A DNA stretch of 64,000 nucleotides from Leifsonia sp. Root227 (GTDB taxonomy: Bacteria; Actinomycetota; Actinomycetes; Actinomycetales; Microbacteriaceae). A program made the position numbers and the translations under genes. The stretch covers positions 372,001-436,000 of the forward strand of contig NZ_LMIO01000004.1 in assembly GCF_001428745.1 (NCBI RefSeq), written 5' to 3'. This document shows, one piece after another, positions 8,546 to 17,098 of this stretch. Every line of letters begins with the position of its first letter. The stretch's first letter is position 1. A model generated the notes under the pieces. The model saw nothing but the letters and a program-made list of their open reading frames with translations. It was not told the DNA's origin and ran no database searches.

Positions 8546-9688
8546 TCAGCGAGCCGGACGAGCGGGCACGGCCGGGTCCTCGAGCACCGCCGTGAGCAGG
8601 TCGATCCGTTCGCCGAGCGAGCTGAGCGACAGATGCTCGGTCGCCGCGTGAGCGCCGCCGCCACGCGGGCCGAAGCCGTCGACCGTCGGGATGCCGAGGC
8701 TCCCGAGAAGGTTCGTGTCTCCAGCGCCGCTCGCCGGCCGGCCGGTCACGACCTGTCCGATACGCGCGCCGGCGGTCGCGATCGCCGACAGCAGCTCGCC
8801 GTCGGCGGACGACGGGCTCCAGGCGGGGCGATGACTGAGCAGCTTCGTCGCGATGACCGCCCCGCTTCGCACCGGGGAGAGCGTGCGCAACGCATCGAGC
8901 ACGGCGCCCTCCGCCTGCCCGTCCAGGAACCGCAGCCCGATCTCGGCTTCCGCCTCCGCCGGGATGACGTTCGCCCGGCCGCCGCCCGCGATCGTGCCGA
9001 CGTTGCAGAGCACCTCCGAGCGCAGCGATGCATCCGCCACGATGGCCCTGAGCGCCACCAGCTGGTCGACGAGCTCGTCGATCGCCGAGATCCCGCTGTC
9101 CGGGTCGAGGGCGGCGTGCGAGGCGCGTCCGCGCACGGTCAATCCGACGCGCGTGCTGCCGCGCCTCCCCACTTTCAGCGCGCCATCCGGATGCGGAGAC
9201 TCGAATCCGATCGCACCGGACACGCCACCGGCGCAGGCGCGAAGGAGCGCCTGGGTGGTGGGCGAGCCGACCTCCTCGTCGCACACGACGACCACCCGCA
9301 CGCTGCGGTGCCTGCGACCGCGCAGGCGCTCGGCGGCGGCGAGCATCACGAGCAGCCCGCTCTTCATGTCGTAGACGCCAGGGCCGCCGACGGTGTCGCC
9401 GTCGACGTACCACGGCACCTGGTCCTCGATGGCGCCGTGCGGCCAGACGGTGTCCGAGTGTCCGACGAGCAGCAGAGGGTCGCCGACGCCATCGAGGTCG
9501 GCGACGAGGCTGGCGCCCGCCGCCGTCCGTTCGATGCGCACGGCCGCGCCTGCCGCATCCCACCATCCGGCGAGGACCTCCGCCATCCGCTCGCTCGCCT
9601 GTGCGTCGAACGACGGCGATTCGATGCGCGCGAGGCCTTCCAGCCGCGAGAGCGTTTCAGCTGCTTCTTCGTTCACCTCGTACGCCAC
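8546..9688 (-). CDS. M20 family metallopeptidase/N-acyl-amino-acid deacylase
   Basis: This 380-residue protein has the M20 layout (ArgE/DapE/carboxypeptidase G2). The first zinc ligand is in LLVGHSDTVWP, the bridging Asp in GGPGVYDMKSG, the catalytic Glu-Glu in VVVCDEEVGSP, and a dimerisation domain begins near GRRGSTRVGLTVRGRASHAA. M20 enzymes release acyl groups or terminal residues from N-acyl amino acids and dipeptides. GTG 9688 follows GGAGAGAG. It is divergent from the GNAT-racemase operon. In Geobacillus an M20 desuccinylase, an N-succinylamino-acid racemase and a GNAT succinyltransferase together convert D- to L-amino acids, so an L-specific N-deacylase role is the best inference. Confidence 0.85.
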   Translation of the reverse strand: MAYEVNEEAAETLSRLEGLARIESPSFDAQASERMAEVLAGWWDAAGAAVRIERTAAGASLVADLDGVGDPLLLVGHSDTVWPHGAIEDQVPWYVDGDTVGGPGVYDMKSGLLVMLAAAERLRGRRHRSVRVVVVCDEEVGSPTTQALLRACAGGVSGAIGFESPHPDGALKVGRRGSTRVGLTVRGRASHAALDPDSGISAIDELVDQLVALRAIVADASLRSEVLCNVGTIAGGGRANVIPAEAEAEIGLRFLDGQAEGAVLDALRTLSPVRSGAVIATKLLSHRPAWSPSSADGELLSAIATAGARIGQVVTGRPASGAGDTNLLGSLGIPTVDGFGPRGGGAHAATEHLSLSSLGERIDLLTAVLEDPAVPARPAR

Positions 9689-9799
9689 GCCGGCCTCTCT
9701 CCATTGTTTTACGAATCATATCGTTTGCTTGATCGGGCCGCGATGAACGCGATAGCCTGGCGGTCCACGCCTTCCGCGCTCAAACATAGGAAACGTATC
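9689..9799. promoter_or_regulatory. Divergent promoter region of the D-amino-acid operon
   Basis: This 111-bp gap between the M20 gene and the GNAT gene contains CGATAGCCTGGC at 9750-9761, which is repeated exactly at 17047-17058 upstream of the amidohydrolase gene. TAGCCT (9753-9758) fits an actinobacterial -10 (TAnnnT), with TTGATC (9729-9734) 18 bp upstream as a possible -35. An AT-rich patch at 9706-9728 (TACGAATCATATCGTTTG) may serve the leftward gene. Confidence 0.45.
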
Positions 9800-10648
9800 G
9801 TGTCCCAGGCCTCTCTTTCTTCGCTTCGCGCGGAGACGTTGATTTCGGGTGAGGAGTTCCGCGCGGCGGCCGCTTTGTACACCAGGGTCTTCGGATACGA
9901 GCGTCCTGAGTTCTCGCTCAACCCCAATCTTCTCAGCGCGCTCGCGCGCAACGGCGGGTCCGCGGTCGGTGTTCGAACCGCGGACGACGAACTCATCGGT
10001 TTCGCATACGGCTTCGCAGGCCGCGACGCGCTGGGGAACGACTTCCACTATTCGCAGGCTGCCGTGGTGGATGCGGCGCACCAGGGCGCCGGCGTCGGCC
10101 GGATGCTCAAGGAGCGACAGCGCGAGGTCGCCCTGGGCTGGGGGCACCGCACAATGCGCTGGACGTTCGACCCCGTGCTGTCGAGGAACGCGCACTTCAA
10201 CTTCTCGTCGCTGCGCGCGGAGGGCGTCGGGTTCGTACCGGACTACTACGGCAGGCCTGGCACGGACCGCGTGGTGGTCGAGTGGGACCTGACTCGCGAC
10301 GACGACCCGTTCTCCGACCCGTTCGACGACCTCAGACGCGCTGAGCCCCCTGCCCTCGGCCGTGGCGACTGGGGCCGGGCCGTCTACGGGCCGATCTCCC
10401 GCCGAGACGGCTCCGTCGGGGAGGCTGCCTGGCTGGCCGTCCCCGCGCAGGCCCCTGCCGTCTCCGACGACGAGGAGGAGCGCGCCTCTCACGACCTTCT
10501 GCGCGCGAACGTGCGCCAGTCGCTCGCTACTCTGATCGGCGACGGCGCCGTCCTCGTCTCCTGCGTGCGCGTCGACCAGGCGACCGCCGTCTACCTCGCC
10601 GTCGAGCGTCCATCCCGCCCCGATTCCGGCAAGGAGCCCTCCGTATGA
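9800..10648 (+). CDS. GNAT-family acyltransferase, probable N-acyl (succinyl) transferase
   Basis: A 282-residue protein with a GNAT core (AVVDAAHQGAGVGRMLKERQREVALGWGH; the Q/R-x-x-G-x-G/A acetyl-CoA pyrophosphate loop is QGAGVG) and a C-terminal extension of about 100 residues. It resembles the large GNAT proteins commonly encoded beside o-succinylbenzoate synthase/N-acylamino-acid racemase homologues. The characterised Geobacillus pathway uses a GNAT enzyme to succinylate D-amino acids. GTG 9800 is preferred: AGGAAA lies 8 nt upstream, whereas ATG 9743 overlaps the likely promoter. The stop overlaps the racemase start (ATGA). Acyl-donor identity is inference. Confidence 0.75.
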   Translation: MSQASLSSLRAETLISGEEFRAAAALYTRVFGYERPEFSLNPNLLSALARNGGSAVGVRTADDELIGFAYGFAGRDALGNDFHYSQAAVVDAAHQGAGVGRMLKERQREVALGWGHRTMRWTFDPVLSRNAHFNFSSLRAEGVGFVPDYYGRPGTDRVVVEWDLTRDDDPFSDPFDDLRRAEPPALGRGDWGRAVYGPISRRDGSVGEAAWLAVPAQAPAVSDDEEERASHDLLRANVRQSLATLIGDGAVLVSCVRVDQATAVYLAVERPSRPDSGKEPSV

Positions 10649-11769
10649 GAATCGACCGGTTGCGCCTGTTCGACGTCACCCTTCCCCTCGTCCACAGCTT
10701 CGAGACGAGCTCGCATCGCAAGACGGGGCTGAACCACATCCTCGTCGAGGCGACGGATGCGGACGGCCGGGTGGGCTGGGGGGAGATCGCGACGCCCTCC
10801 GACCCGTACTACGGGTCGGAGACGACGCAGACGGCGTGGAGCATCGCGGAGCGCTACCTCGCGCCCGCCGTTCTCGGCACCACCTGGGAGACGCCGGAGG
10901 ACGTGGAGGCGGCCTGGCGGCGCGTCCGCGGCCACGAGTTCGCCAAGGCGGGCTTCTCCATCGCGTGCTGGGATCTTCATGCGCGCTCGACCGGTCGCTC
11001 GCTCTCCTCGGATCTCGGGGGAACGCGCACCGCCGTCGAGGCCGGAGTCTCCCTCGGCATCGAGCCGACGGTGGACGAGCTCCTCGCGCAGGTCGGCCGC
11101 CAGGTGGATGCGGGCTACGGGCGCGTGAAGCTGAAGATCGCGCCCGGCTGGGACGTCGAGCCTGTGCGCGCCGTCCGCGCCGCGTACCCGGACCTCGACC
11201 TCCACGTGGATGCCAACGGCGCATACCAGGACACGGAGGCGTCCACGGCGGTGATGCTGGCCCTCGATGCGTACCGCCTGACGATGATCGAGCAGCCGTT
11301 CGCCCCGCGGGACTTCGTCGCTCACGCGCGCCTTCAGGCCGCCATCGACACCCCCGTCTGCCTGGACGAGTCCGTCGTCGATCTGGGCGATCTGCGCACG
11401 ATGCTGGCGCTGGACGCCGGGCGGGTGCTCAACATCAAGGTCTCCAGGATGGGCGGCCTCGCCTCCGCCCGTCGTGCGCACGACATCGCACGGGATGCCG
11501 GCGTCCCTGTCTGGTGCGGCGGGATGCACGAGTTCGGGGTTGGGAGGGCGGCGAACGTGGCGATCTCCTCGCTGCCGAACTTCACGCTCCCCTCCGACGT
11601 CTCCGGCTCCGACAAGTACTACGCGCGCGATGTGATCGTGCCTCCCGTCGTCGCCACCGCCGGAATCGTGCAGGTTCCGGCCACGGCGGGCATCGGTCAC
11701 GATGTGGATGTGGAGTGGGTATTCCAGAACGCGGCTCGCACACTCGACACCTCGGCTGTGGCCGACTGA
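10645..11769 (+). CDS. N-acylamino-acid racemase/o-succinylbenzoate synthase family (enolase superfamily)
   Basis: This 374-residue protein carries all residues of the muconate-lactonising subgroup. The KxK motif VKLKIAP gives Lys162/Lys164, the metal ligands are Asp189 (VDANG), Glu216 (IEQPF) and Asp241 (LDES), and the second catalytic Lys265 lies in NIKVSRMGG. The C-terminal GGMHEFGVGRAANVAISSLP and SGSDKYY are typical of NSAR/OSBS proteins. No other menaquinone genes are nearby, while GNAT and M20 neighbours match the succinylation-racemisation-desuccinylation route that turns D- into L-amino acids. I therefore call it a racemase; OSBS activity as a side function is common in this family. 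Confidence 0.85.
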   Translation: MRIDRLRLFDVTLPLVHSFETSSHRKTGLNHILVEATDADGRVGWGEIATPSDPYYGSETTQTAWSIAERYLAPAVLGTTWETPEDVEAAWRRVRGHEFAKAGFSIACWDLHARSTGRSLSSDLGGTRTAVEAGVSLGIEPTVDELLAQVGRQVDAGYGRVKLKIAPGWDVEPVRAVRAAYPDLDLHVDANGAYQDTEASTAVMLALDAYRLTMIEQPFAPRDFVAHARLQAAIDTPVCLDESVVDLGDLRTMLALDAGRVLNIKVSRMGGLASARRAHDIARDAGVPVWCGGMHEFGVGRAANVAISSLPNFTLPSDVSGSDKYYARDVIVPPVVATAGIVQVPATAGIGHDVDVEWVFQNAARTLDTSAVAD

Positions 11770-11782
11770 TCAGGAGGACACC

Positions 11783-12664
11783 ATGAAGACCCTCACCCTG
11801 CACCGCCTCGACCTCGGCTCGGACGCGAAGGCGGAGGACTGCCTGACCAGCATCGACCCGCAGTCGGCGCTCCTGACCGCCACCGATCTGTCCGCGACCC
11901 GCGGAGACGGCATCTTCGAGACGGTCGTCGTGGTCGACGGCGTGCCGCAGGCGCTGGAGGCGCACCTCGATCGTTTCGAGCGTTCGGCCGCGATGCTGGA
12001 CCTGCCTGCGCCGCGCCGCGAGCTGTGGCGCCTCGTCGTCCTGGAGGCCGCAGCAGCTCTCCGCATCCACACCGCGCGCGGCGCCGTGAAGTTCGTGATG
12101 TCACGCGGCGACGAGGCTGGCGATCCGGTTCCGACGGGATGGGCGATCGGTTTCGCCCCTGACAGCCGCCCGGGAGGAGAGACGCCGGAAGTGGACGTGG
12201 TGCTGCTGGATCGCGGCTACCGTCACGATGTCGCTCAGACCTCCCCGTGGTTGCTGCAGGGAGCGAAGACCCTCTCATACGCCGTGAACATGGCGGCCTT
12301 GCGCGAGGCCAGGCGTCGCGGCGCTCAGGACGTGGTCTTCGTCAGCAGCGACGGCTACGTTCTCGAGGGACCGAATTCCACGGTCATCGCCAGGATCGGC
12401 GGCGCATACGTGACGCCGCCCACCGAGCTGGGGGTGCTGCCCGGCACGACGCAGGCGGACGTCTTCGCCGCGTTGGCCGCGTCGGGCGATCCGGTCGAGA
12501 CGCGCGTTCTCGACGTCGCGGAGCTGCGTTCCGCCGACGCCGTCTGGCTCTGCTCCAGCACCCGCGGCGCCGCCCCTGTCCGCTCGCTCGACGGCGAAGC
12601 GGTCGCTGTCGACGCAGACGTCACCGAACGGATGAACGGCGCTTTGAACGAGCGGACGGCATGA
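11783..12664 (+). CDS. Class IV PLP-dependent aminotransferase/lyase
   Basis: The 293-residue product is a fold-type IV PLP enzyme. The Schiff-base Lys lies in LLQGAKTLSYAVNMAAL, the Glu that contacts the pyridine nitrogen in GYVLEGPNSTV, and the phosphate-binding loop in VLPGTTQADVF. The KTLSYAVNM form is shared by aminodeoxychorismate lyase (PabC) and D-amino-acid aminotransferase relatives, which sequence alone separates poorly. Operon context (racemase, dipeptidase, D-amino-acid peptidases) favours D-amino-acid transamination; no pabA or pabB is present, though the next gene carries a glutamine-amidotransferase domain. ATG 11783 has AGGAGG upstream; the stop overlaps the next start (ATGA). 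Confidence 0.8.
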   Translation: MKTLTLHRLDLGSDAKAEDCLTSIDPQSALLTATDLSATRGDGIFETVVVVDGVPQALEAHLDRFERSAAMLDLPAPRRELWRLVVLEAAAALRIHTARGAVKFVMSRGDEAGDPVPTGWAIGFAPDSRPGGETPEVDVVLLDRGYRHDVAQTSPWLLQGAKTLSYAVNMAALREARRRGAQDVVFVSSDGYVLEGPNSTVIARIGGAYVTPPTELGVLPGTTQADVFAALAASGDPVETRVLDVAELRSADAVWLCSSTRGAAPVRSLDGEAVAVDADVTERMNGALNERTA

Positions 12665-14490
12665 CGGCGATGATCCCGGTCGTCGACGGTCACAACGATC
12701 TCGCCTGGGCTCGCCGCGAGCACCACCGCTACGAGGTCGCCGGGCTGGATGCGTCATGCCCCGACCTGCACACCGACCTCCCTCGCCTCGTGGCCGGCGG
12801 TGTCGGCGGCCAGTTCTGGTCGGTGTGGGTCGATCCCGTCCTGCAGGGAGCGGAGCAGGTGACGGCCACCCTGGAGCAGATCGACTTCGTGCACCGGCTG
12901 GTGCAGGAGTACCCGGAGCGGTTGCGGTTCGCCCGCACAGCGGACGACGTGCGTGCCGCGATCGCAGAGGGTCGAATCGCGTCGCTGATCGGAGTCGAGG
13001 GCGGCGATCAGCTGAACGGCTCGCTGGCCGTCCTGCGGCAGTTCGCCCGTCTGGGCGCGCGCTACGTCACGCTGACCTGGTCGCGCACGACGGACTGGGC
13101 GGATTCCGCGACAGACGAGGCGCGCCACGGCGGCCTGACCGATTTCGGGCGCGAGGTGGTGCGGGAGATGAACCGCATCGGAGTGGTGGTCGACCTCGCG
13201 CACGTCGCGCCGTCCACCATGCGCGACGCGCTGGCGGTCTCCACCCGGCCGGTCATGGTGAGCCACTCCTGCGCGCGTGCACTGTGCGATCACCCGCGCA
13301 ACGTGCCGGACGATGTCCTGCGCGCGATCGGCGATGGCGGAGGGGCGGTCATGGTGGCGTTCGTTCCTTCGTTCCTGTCGCAGGAACGCGCCGAGTGGGT
13401 GCGCGGCGGCCAGCACGGTGAGGCCCCGCCGGTCGGCATCGCCGACGTCGCGGATCACGTCGAGCACGTGCGTGACGTCGCCGGCATCCACGCGGTCGGC
13501 CTCGGGGCGGACTACGACGGCACGGATTCCATGCCGTCCGGCCTGGGGGATGTGTCGCGCTATCAGGACCTCCTCGACGAGCTGCGCATCCGTGGCTGGT
13601 CGGAGCACGAGCTCCTGGCGCTCGCGCACGAGAACGTGCTGCGCGTCCTCGAAGCGTCCGACCCCGACCATCTCGCGTTCCTGAACGGTTCTGCGCCGTC
13701 TCCGCGCCCGGCGGCGCTTACTCCCGCCGTGGATGTGGCAGCGCGCGAGGCGCCGGACGGACCGGATGCGCCGCGCGTGCTCGTGGTCGTCAACGCGAAG
13801 GAGTCCGCCCCACGCCGCCTCGGACGCTGGCTCGAGGAGCAGGACATCGTCGTCGAGCCCGTGCTCGGAACCGACGGCCTCCCTGACAGCCTCGACGGGT
13901 ACGCGGGGCTTGTGATGCTCGGCGGCGGACTCATGCCGGACGACGACGCCCGCGCTCCGTGGCTCGCACAGGAGCGCGCCCTGGCGAGGGAGGCCATCGA
14001 CGCCGATCTGCCGACCCTGGGCATCTGCCTCGGTGGGCAGATTCTCGCCCACGTCGCGGGCGGGGAGGTGCGCGCGGCTTTCGGGCCGAAGGAGCGGGGC
14101 GCGACCCTCATCTCGACGTCGGATGACGGCCGCCGCGACCCCGTCATCGGCGGGCTGGGCGCAGCGGCCCCCATGATCGAGAACCACCAGGACATGATCA
14201 CGGCGCTTCCTCCTGACGCGGTGCTCCTGGGATCGAGCGAGGCCATCGACATCCAGGCGTTCCGCCTCGGCGAGCGCGTCTACGGGCTGCAGTTCCATCC
14301 CGAGGTCTGCGCGGACGACCTGCTGCGCTGGAAGGAGCCGACAACGGCGGCGCCGGGTGACCGCCCGGTGGCCGAGCTGGTCGAGGAGGCCCGCAGTGTC
14401 GACGAGGAGAACACGCGCGCCAGCCGCGCGCTCGTGAGCGGTTTCGCCGACCACGTGCGCACGTTCGCCAGGGAGAGGGCCGCCGGATGA
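12661..14490 (+). CDS. M19 dipeptidase fused to class I glutamine amidotransferase
   Basis: A 609-residue two-domain protein. Residues 1 to about 335 are a renal/membrane dipeptidase (M19): PVVDGHNDLAW gives the HxD metal pair (His11, Asp13), SLIGVEGGDQ the bridging Glu, PVMVSHSCARAL and VGLGADYDGTD the remaining ligand motifs. M19 enzymes tolerate D-residues at the C-terminal position of dipeptides. After a linker, residues about 375-590 form a GATase1 domain with Cys456 in LGICLGGQIL and His546/Glu548 in GLQFHPEV, so the triad looks intact. The junction is in one uninterrupted frame; no stop or frameshift separates the parts. A gamma-glutamyl-hydrolase-like role for the second domain is plausible but not shown. 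Confidence 0.85.
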   Translation: MTAMIPVVDGHNDLAWARREHHRYEVAGLDASCPDLHTDLPRLVAGGVGGQFWSVWVDPVLQGAEQVTATLEQIDFVHRLVQEYPERLRFARTADDVRAAIAEGRIASLIGVEGGDQLNGSLAVLRQFARLGARYVTLTWSRTTDWADSATDEARHGGLTDFGREVVREMNRIGVVVDLAHVAPSTMRDALAVSTRPVMVSHSCARALCDHPRNVPDDVLRAIGDGGGAVMVAFVPSFLSQERAEWVRGGQHGEAPPVGIADVADHVEHVRDVAGIHAVGLGADYDGTDSMPSGLGDVSRYQDLLDELRIRGWSEHELLALAHENVLRVLEASDPDHLAFLNGSAPSPRPAALTPAVDVAAREAPDGPDAPRVLVVVNAKESAPRRLGRWLEEQDIVVEPVLGTDGLPDSLDGYAGLVMLGGGLMPDDDARAPWLAQERALAREAIDADLPTLGICLGGQILAHVAGGEVRAAFGPKERGATLISTSDDGRRDPVIGGLGAAAPMIENHQDMITALPPDAVLLGSSEAIDIQAFRLGERVYGLQFHPEVCADDLLRWKEPTTAAPGDRPVAELVEEARSVDEENTRASRALVSGFADHVRTFARERAAG

Positions 14491-16055
14491 CCGAGGATGC
14501 GGCGCTCGCCGGCGGTGCCGGCACTGCCGATCTCGCGGCAGCGGCCGGAGACGCGCTCGCTGCGCGCCTGGACGGCTCGACGGTGCGGCGGGCACCCGCA
14601 TCCATTGCCGCTGTCGTCTGCAGGGGGCGCGTCGTCGCGGTGAGCACGCACGGCGAGCCGCGCAGAGACGGCGCAGTGACCGCCGAGAGCACGATCTTCC
14701 GGATCGCGTCCATGTCGAAGAGCTTCCTGGGTGCGACAGCACTCGCGCTGCGCGATGACGGGCTGCTCGACCTGCATGCGCCGGCGACCGAGTACGTGCC
14801 AGAGCTGTCGGCCACGCGATTCGGGGATGCGGGGGCCGCCGTGACCCTCGACGCGCTGCTGTCGAACAGGGGCGGTCTCGCGGAGGACAACGCGTGGGGC
14901 GACCGGCAGCTCGGCGCATCCAGGGCGGAACTCGCGGCGGTGGTCTCCGCCGGGCTCACGCTTTCCACTCAGCCCGGCACCGAGTACCAGTACTCCAACA
15001 TCGGGATCTCCCTCATCGGCCGGGCCATCGAGAGGGTCACCGGCCGCGAGGTCGAAGCGGTGGTGCGCGAGCGGATGCTCGAGCCGCTCGGGCTGACGGA
15101 CACGCGGGCGGCGGCGGACCTGTATCCCACCGGCGCCGACCTGGCCGCCGGGTTCCGCACCTTCGACGACGGTGAGACCTTCGCGCAGGAGCCGTACGTC
15201 GGCTCCGGGGCGCTGGCGTGCATCGGCAGCTTGTTCAGCACCGTGAGGGACATCGCGCTGTGGGCCGACTTCCTCGGCTCGGCGTTCGGCGACGAGCCGG
15301 CGGGGAACGCCGTGCTGAGGGCCTCGTCCCGGCGCGAGCTGCAGACGGCGCGCACGTTGATCACCGGAGGGGCGCCATCCGGCGGCCGCGAGCTCGACGG
15401 TCTCGGGTACGGCTACGGCCTCGTGGTCGAGCACGATCGGCGCTTCGGCCGCATCGTGCAGCACGCAGGAGGACTTCCCGGATTCTCGTCGCACATGCGC
15501 TGGCAGACCGCCACCGGCATCGGGGTGATCGTCTTCGGCAACTCGGACGCGTTCGGCGCCGGCAGCATCGCGACCGACATCCTCTCCGATGTCCTCTCCC
15601 GTGTGGATGCGCCTGCCGCCGTCGTTCGTCCCTGGCCGCAGACGCTGACCGCTGCGCGCCGGATCGACGAGCTGGTCGCGGCCGGCCGGTCGCTGTCCGA
15701 CGCGCAGGCGCTGCTCGCGGCCAACGTGCTGATGGATGTGCCGGAAAGCGTCCGCGCGGACCGGCTCGCCACCGCGCTGGCGGAGGTCGGCCCGGTTCGC
15801 CGGGACGGTGCGCCGTTCGCCGAGCGCATCGTGGCCGCGGCGGATCAGTCTGCTCTGCGCTGGGTCGTCCCGTGCGAGCGCGGTGCTCTCGTGTGCGACG
15901 TGCATCTGGTGGGCCTGCACGACCCTGTCGTGCAGGAGTTCACCGTCCGGGTGGCCGGAGAAGGTGGAAGCAAGCCACGTGACGAGACCGCCCGCGTCAC
16001 CGACCACCATCGGATCGCTCTCGACCGGGACCTGCTCGACCGGCACTCGCTCTAG
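14487..16055 (+). CDS. Class C beta-lactamase-family serine hydrolase
   Basis: This 522-residue protein has the DD-peptidase/D-aminopeptidase fold: Ser-x-x-Lys in RIASMSKSFLGA, the Tyr-x-Asn motif in YQYSNIGISLIG, and HAGGLPGFSS as the HxG counterpart of KTG. There is no signal peptide, so it is probably cytoplasmic, which argues against a cell-wall PBP and for a D-aminopeptidase or esterase-like role on imported peptides. The C-terminal 150 residues after the hydrolase domain carry no motif I recognise. ATG 14487 overlaps the fusion-gene stop by ATGA, making it the last gene of the five-gene operon. Its stop codon lies on the same CTAG as the stop of the LysR gene. Confidence 0.82.
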   Translation: MTEDAALAGGAGTADLAAAAGDALAARLDGSTVRRAPASIAAVVCRGRVVAVSTHGEPRRDGAVTAESTIFRIASMSKSFLGATALALRDDGLLDLHAPATEYVPELSATRFGDAGAAVTLDALLSNRGGLAEDNAWGDRQLGASRAELAAVVSAGLTLSTQPGTEYQYSNIGISLIGRAIERVTGREVEAVVRERMLEPLGLTDTRAAADLYPTGADLAAGFRTFDDGETFAQEPYVGSGALACIGSLFSTVRDIALWADFLGSAFGDEPAGNAVLRASSRRELQTARTLITGGAPSGGRELDGLGYGYGLVVEHDRRFGRIVQHAGGLPGFSSHMRWQTATGIGVIVFGNSDAFGAGSIATDILSDVLSRVDAPAAVVRPWPQTLTAARRIDELVAAGRSLSDAQALLAANVLMDVPESVRADRLATALAEVGPVRRDGAPFAERIVAAADQSALRWVVPCERGALVCDVHLVGLHDPVVQEFTVRVAGEGGSKPRDETARVTDHHRIALDRDLLDRHSL

Positions 16056-16981
16056 GGGCGCCCGCCGCCGGTGAGGTCGGGAGTCAGATCGTCGAGCACG
16101 TCGTTCAGGAAACGAAGGAACAGCGCCGTCGAGTCGGCGGGCGCGGCAGGGGAGACCAGCGCGAACACCTCGCGGCTCAGCCGCGCATCCTGCACTTCCA
16201 GTACCTCGACGCCGGCGGGCAGCTCGCCGAGCGCCACCTCGGGCATCAGCGTTGCCGCGTATCCGGTTGCCACGATGTCGAGCGTCACGGCGAAGTCGTC
16301 GCAGCGCGCCACCACGCGCGGACGCAGACCGTGCTCGTCGAAGAACGCGTCGATGACGGCGGCGTCGCTGGACCCGGGGTGGTGCAGGATCCACGGACGC
16401 CCGGCGAGCTGATCCACCGCGATGGGACGCTGCCCGTGAAGCCGCCACGCGGTCGGGACGACGAAGCGCATCGGGTCGTCTCCGATGCGGACAGGACGGG
16501 CGGAGCGCGGCCAGGTCAGTCCGCTGTCACCGACCCAGTAGACGAGCGTGACGTCTGTCTCCTCGCCCCGTCGCATCGCCTGGATCGCGGGCGACGGATC
16601 ACGCACGCTCAGCCGGAGCGCGATGTCGGAGGCAAGCCATTCCGGCGATCGCAGCAGGCGGGGGAGCACAGTGCGCGCGAGGCTGGGGTAGAGGCTGACC
16701 CGCAGCTCGGCCCGCGAACGATCAGCGCTCCCCGCCGATTCCAGCAGCCGGTCGATGTCGGCGAGCACCGTCGTGGCGTGACCGGCCATGACGATGGCGG
16801 CCTCGGTGGGGCGGACGCTCTTCGCCGTCCGCTCGAACAGCCGGGCGCCCGTGTCGTGTTCGAGCGCCGCCATCTGCTGGGACACCGCAGAGGCCGTGTA
16901 GCCCAGTCTGTTCGCGGCTGCGGCGAAGGAGCCGAGGCGGACGACCTCGAGCAACGTCCGGAGGTGCACCGGATTGACCAT
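16052..16981 (-). CDS. LysR-family transcriptional regulator
   Basis: The product has an N-terminal winged helix (RLGSFAAAANRLGYTASAVSQQMAALEHDTGARLFER) and a periplasmic-binding-like effector domain ending near PADSTALFLRFLNDVL. The ATG at 16979-16981 has AAAGGA at ideal distance; an in-frame ATG two codons upstream (16985-16987) is less well spaced. It is divergent from the amidohydrolase/amino-acid-importer operon and convergent with the serine hydrolase, so it sits between the two halves of the salvage island. A 9-bp inverted repeat in the divergent gap is a likely binding site. The effector is unknown; an N-acylamino acid or D-amino acid would fit. Confidence 0.9.
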   Translation of the reverse strand: MVNPVHLRTLLEVVRLGSFAAAANRLGYTASAVSQQMAALEHDTGARLFERTAKSVRPTEAAIVMAGHATTVLADIDRLLESAGSADRSRAELRVSLYPSLARTVLPRLLRSPEWLASDIALRLSVRDPSPAIQAMRRGEETDVTLVYWVGDSGLTWPRSARPVRIGDDPMRFVVPTAWRLHGQRPIAVDQLAGRPWILHHPGSSDAAVIDAFFDEHGLRPRVVARCDDFAVTLDIVATGYAATLMPEVALGELPAGVEVLEVQDARLSREVFALVSPAAPADSTALFLRFLNDVLDDLTPDLTGGGRP

Positions 16982-17000
16982 AAGCATTCCTTTGTCTCAG

Positions 17001-17048
17001 CGACGCAGACTGCTGCCCACCGCCCCTGGTTGGCGGAATTCTGCGTCG
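17001..17048. promoter_or_regulatory. Inverted repeat, candidate LysR operator
   Basis: CGACGCAGA (17001-17009) and TCTGCGTCG (17040-17048) form a perfect 9-bp inverted repeat with 30 bp between the arms, in the 110-bp divergent gap. LysR tetramers typically contact two sites across about 50 bp, so the 48-bp span is a good fit. The right arm abuts the putative -10 TAGCCT (17050-17055). Confidence 0.55.
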
Positions 17049-17098
17049 ATAGCCTGGCAGGACGCGCACCCCGCACGCCCCCATCCTAAGGAACGCTG

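Noticed and set aside
10645..11769. Menaquinone o-succinylbenzoate synthase (MenC)
   Set aside because: No other men gene is present; GNAT and M20 neighbours point to an N-acylamino-acid racemase.
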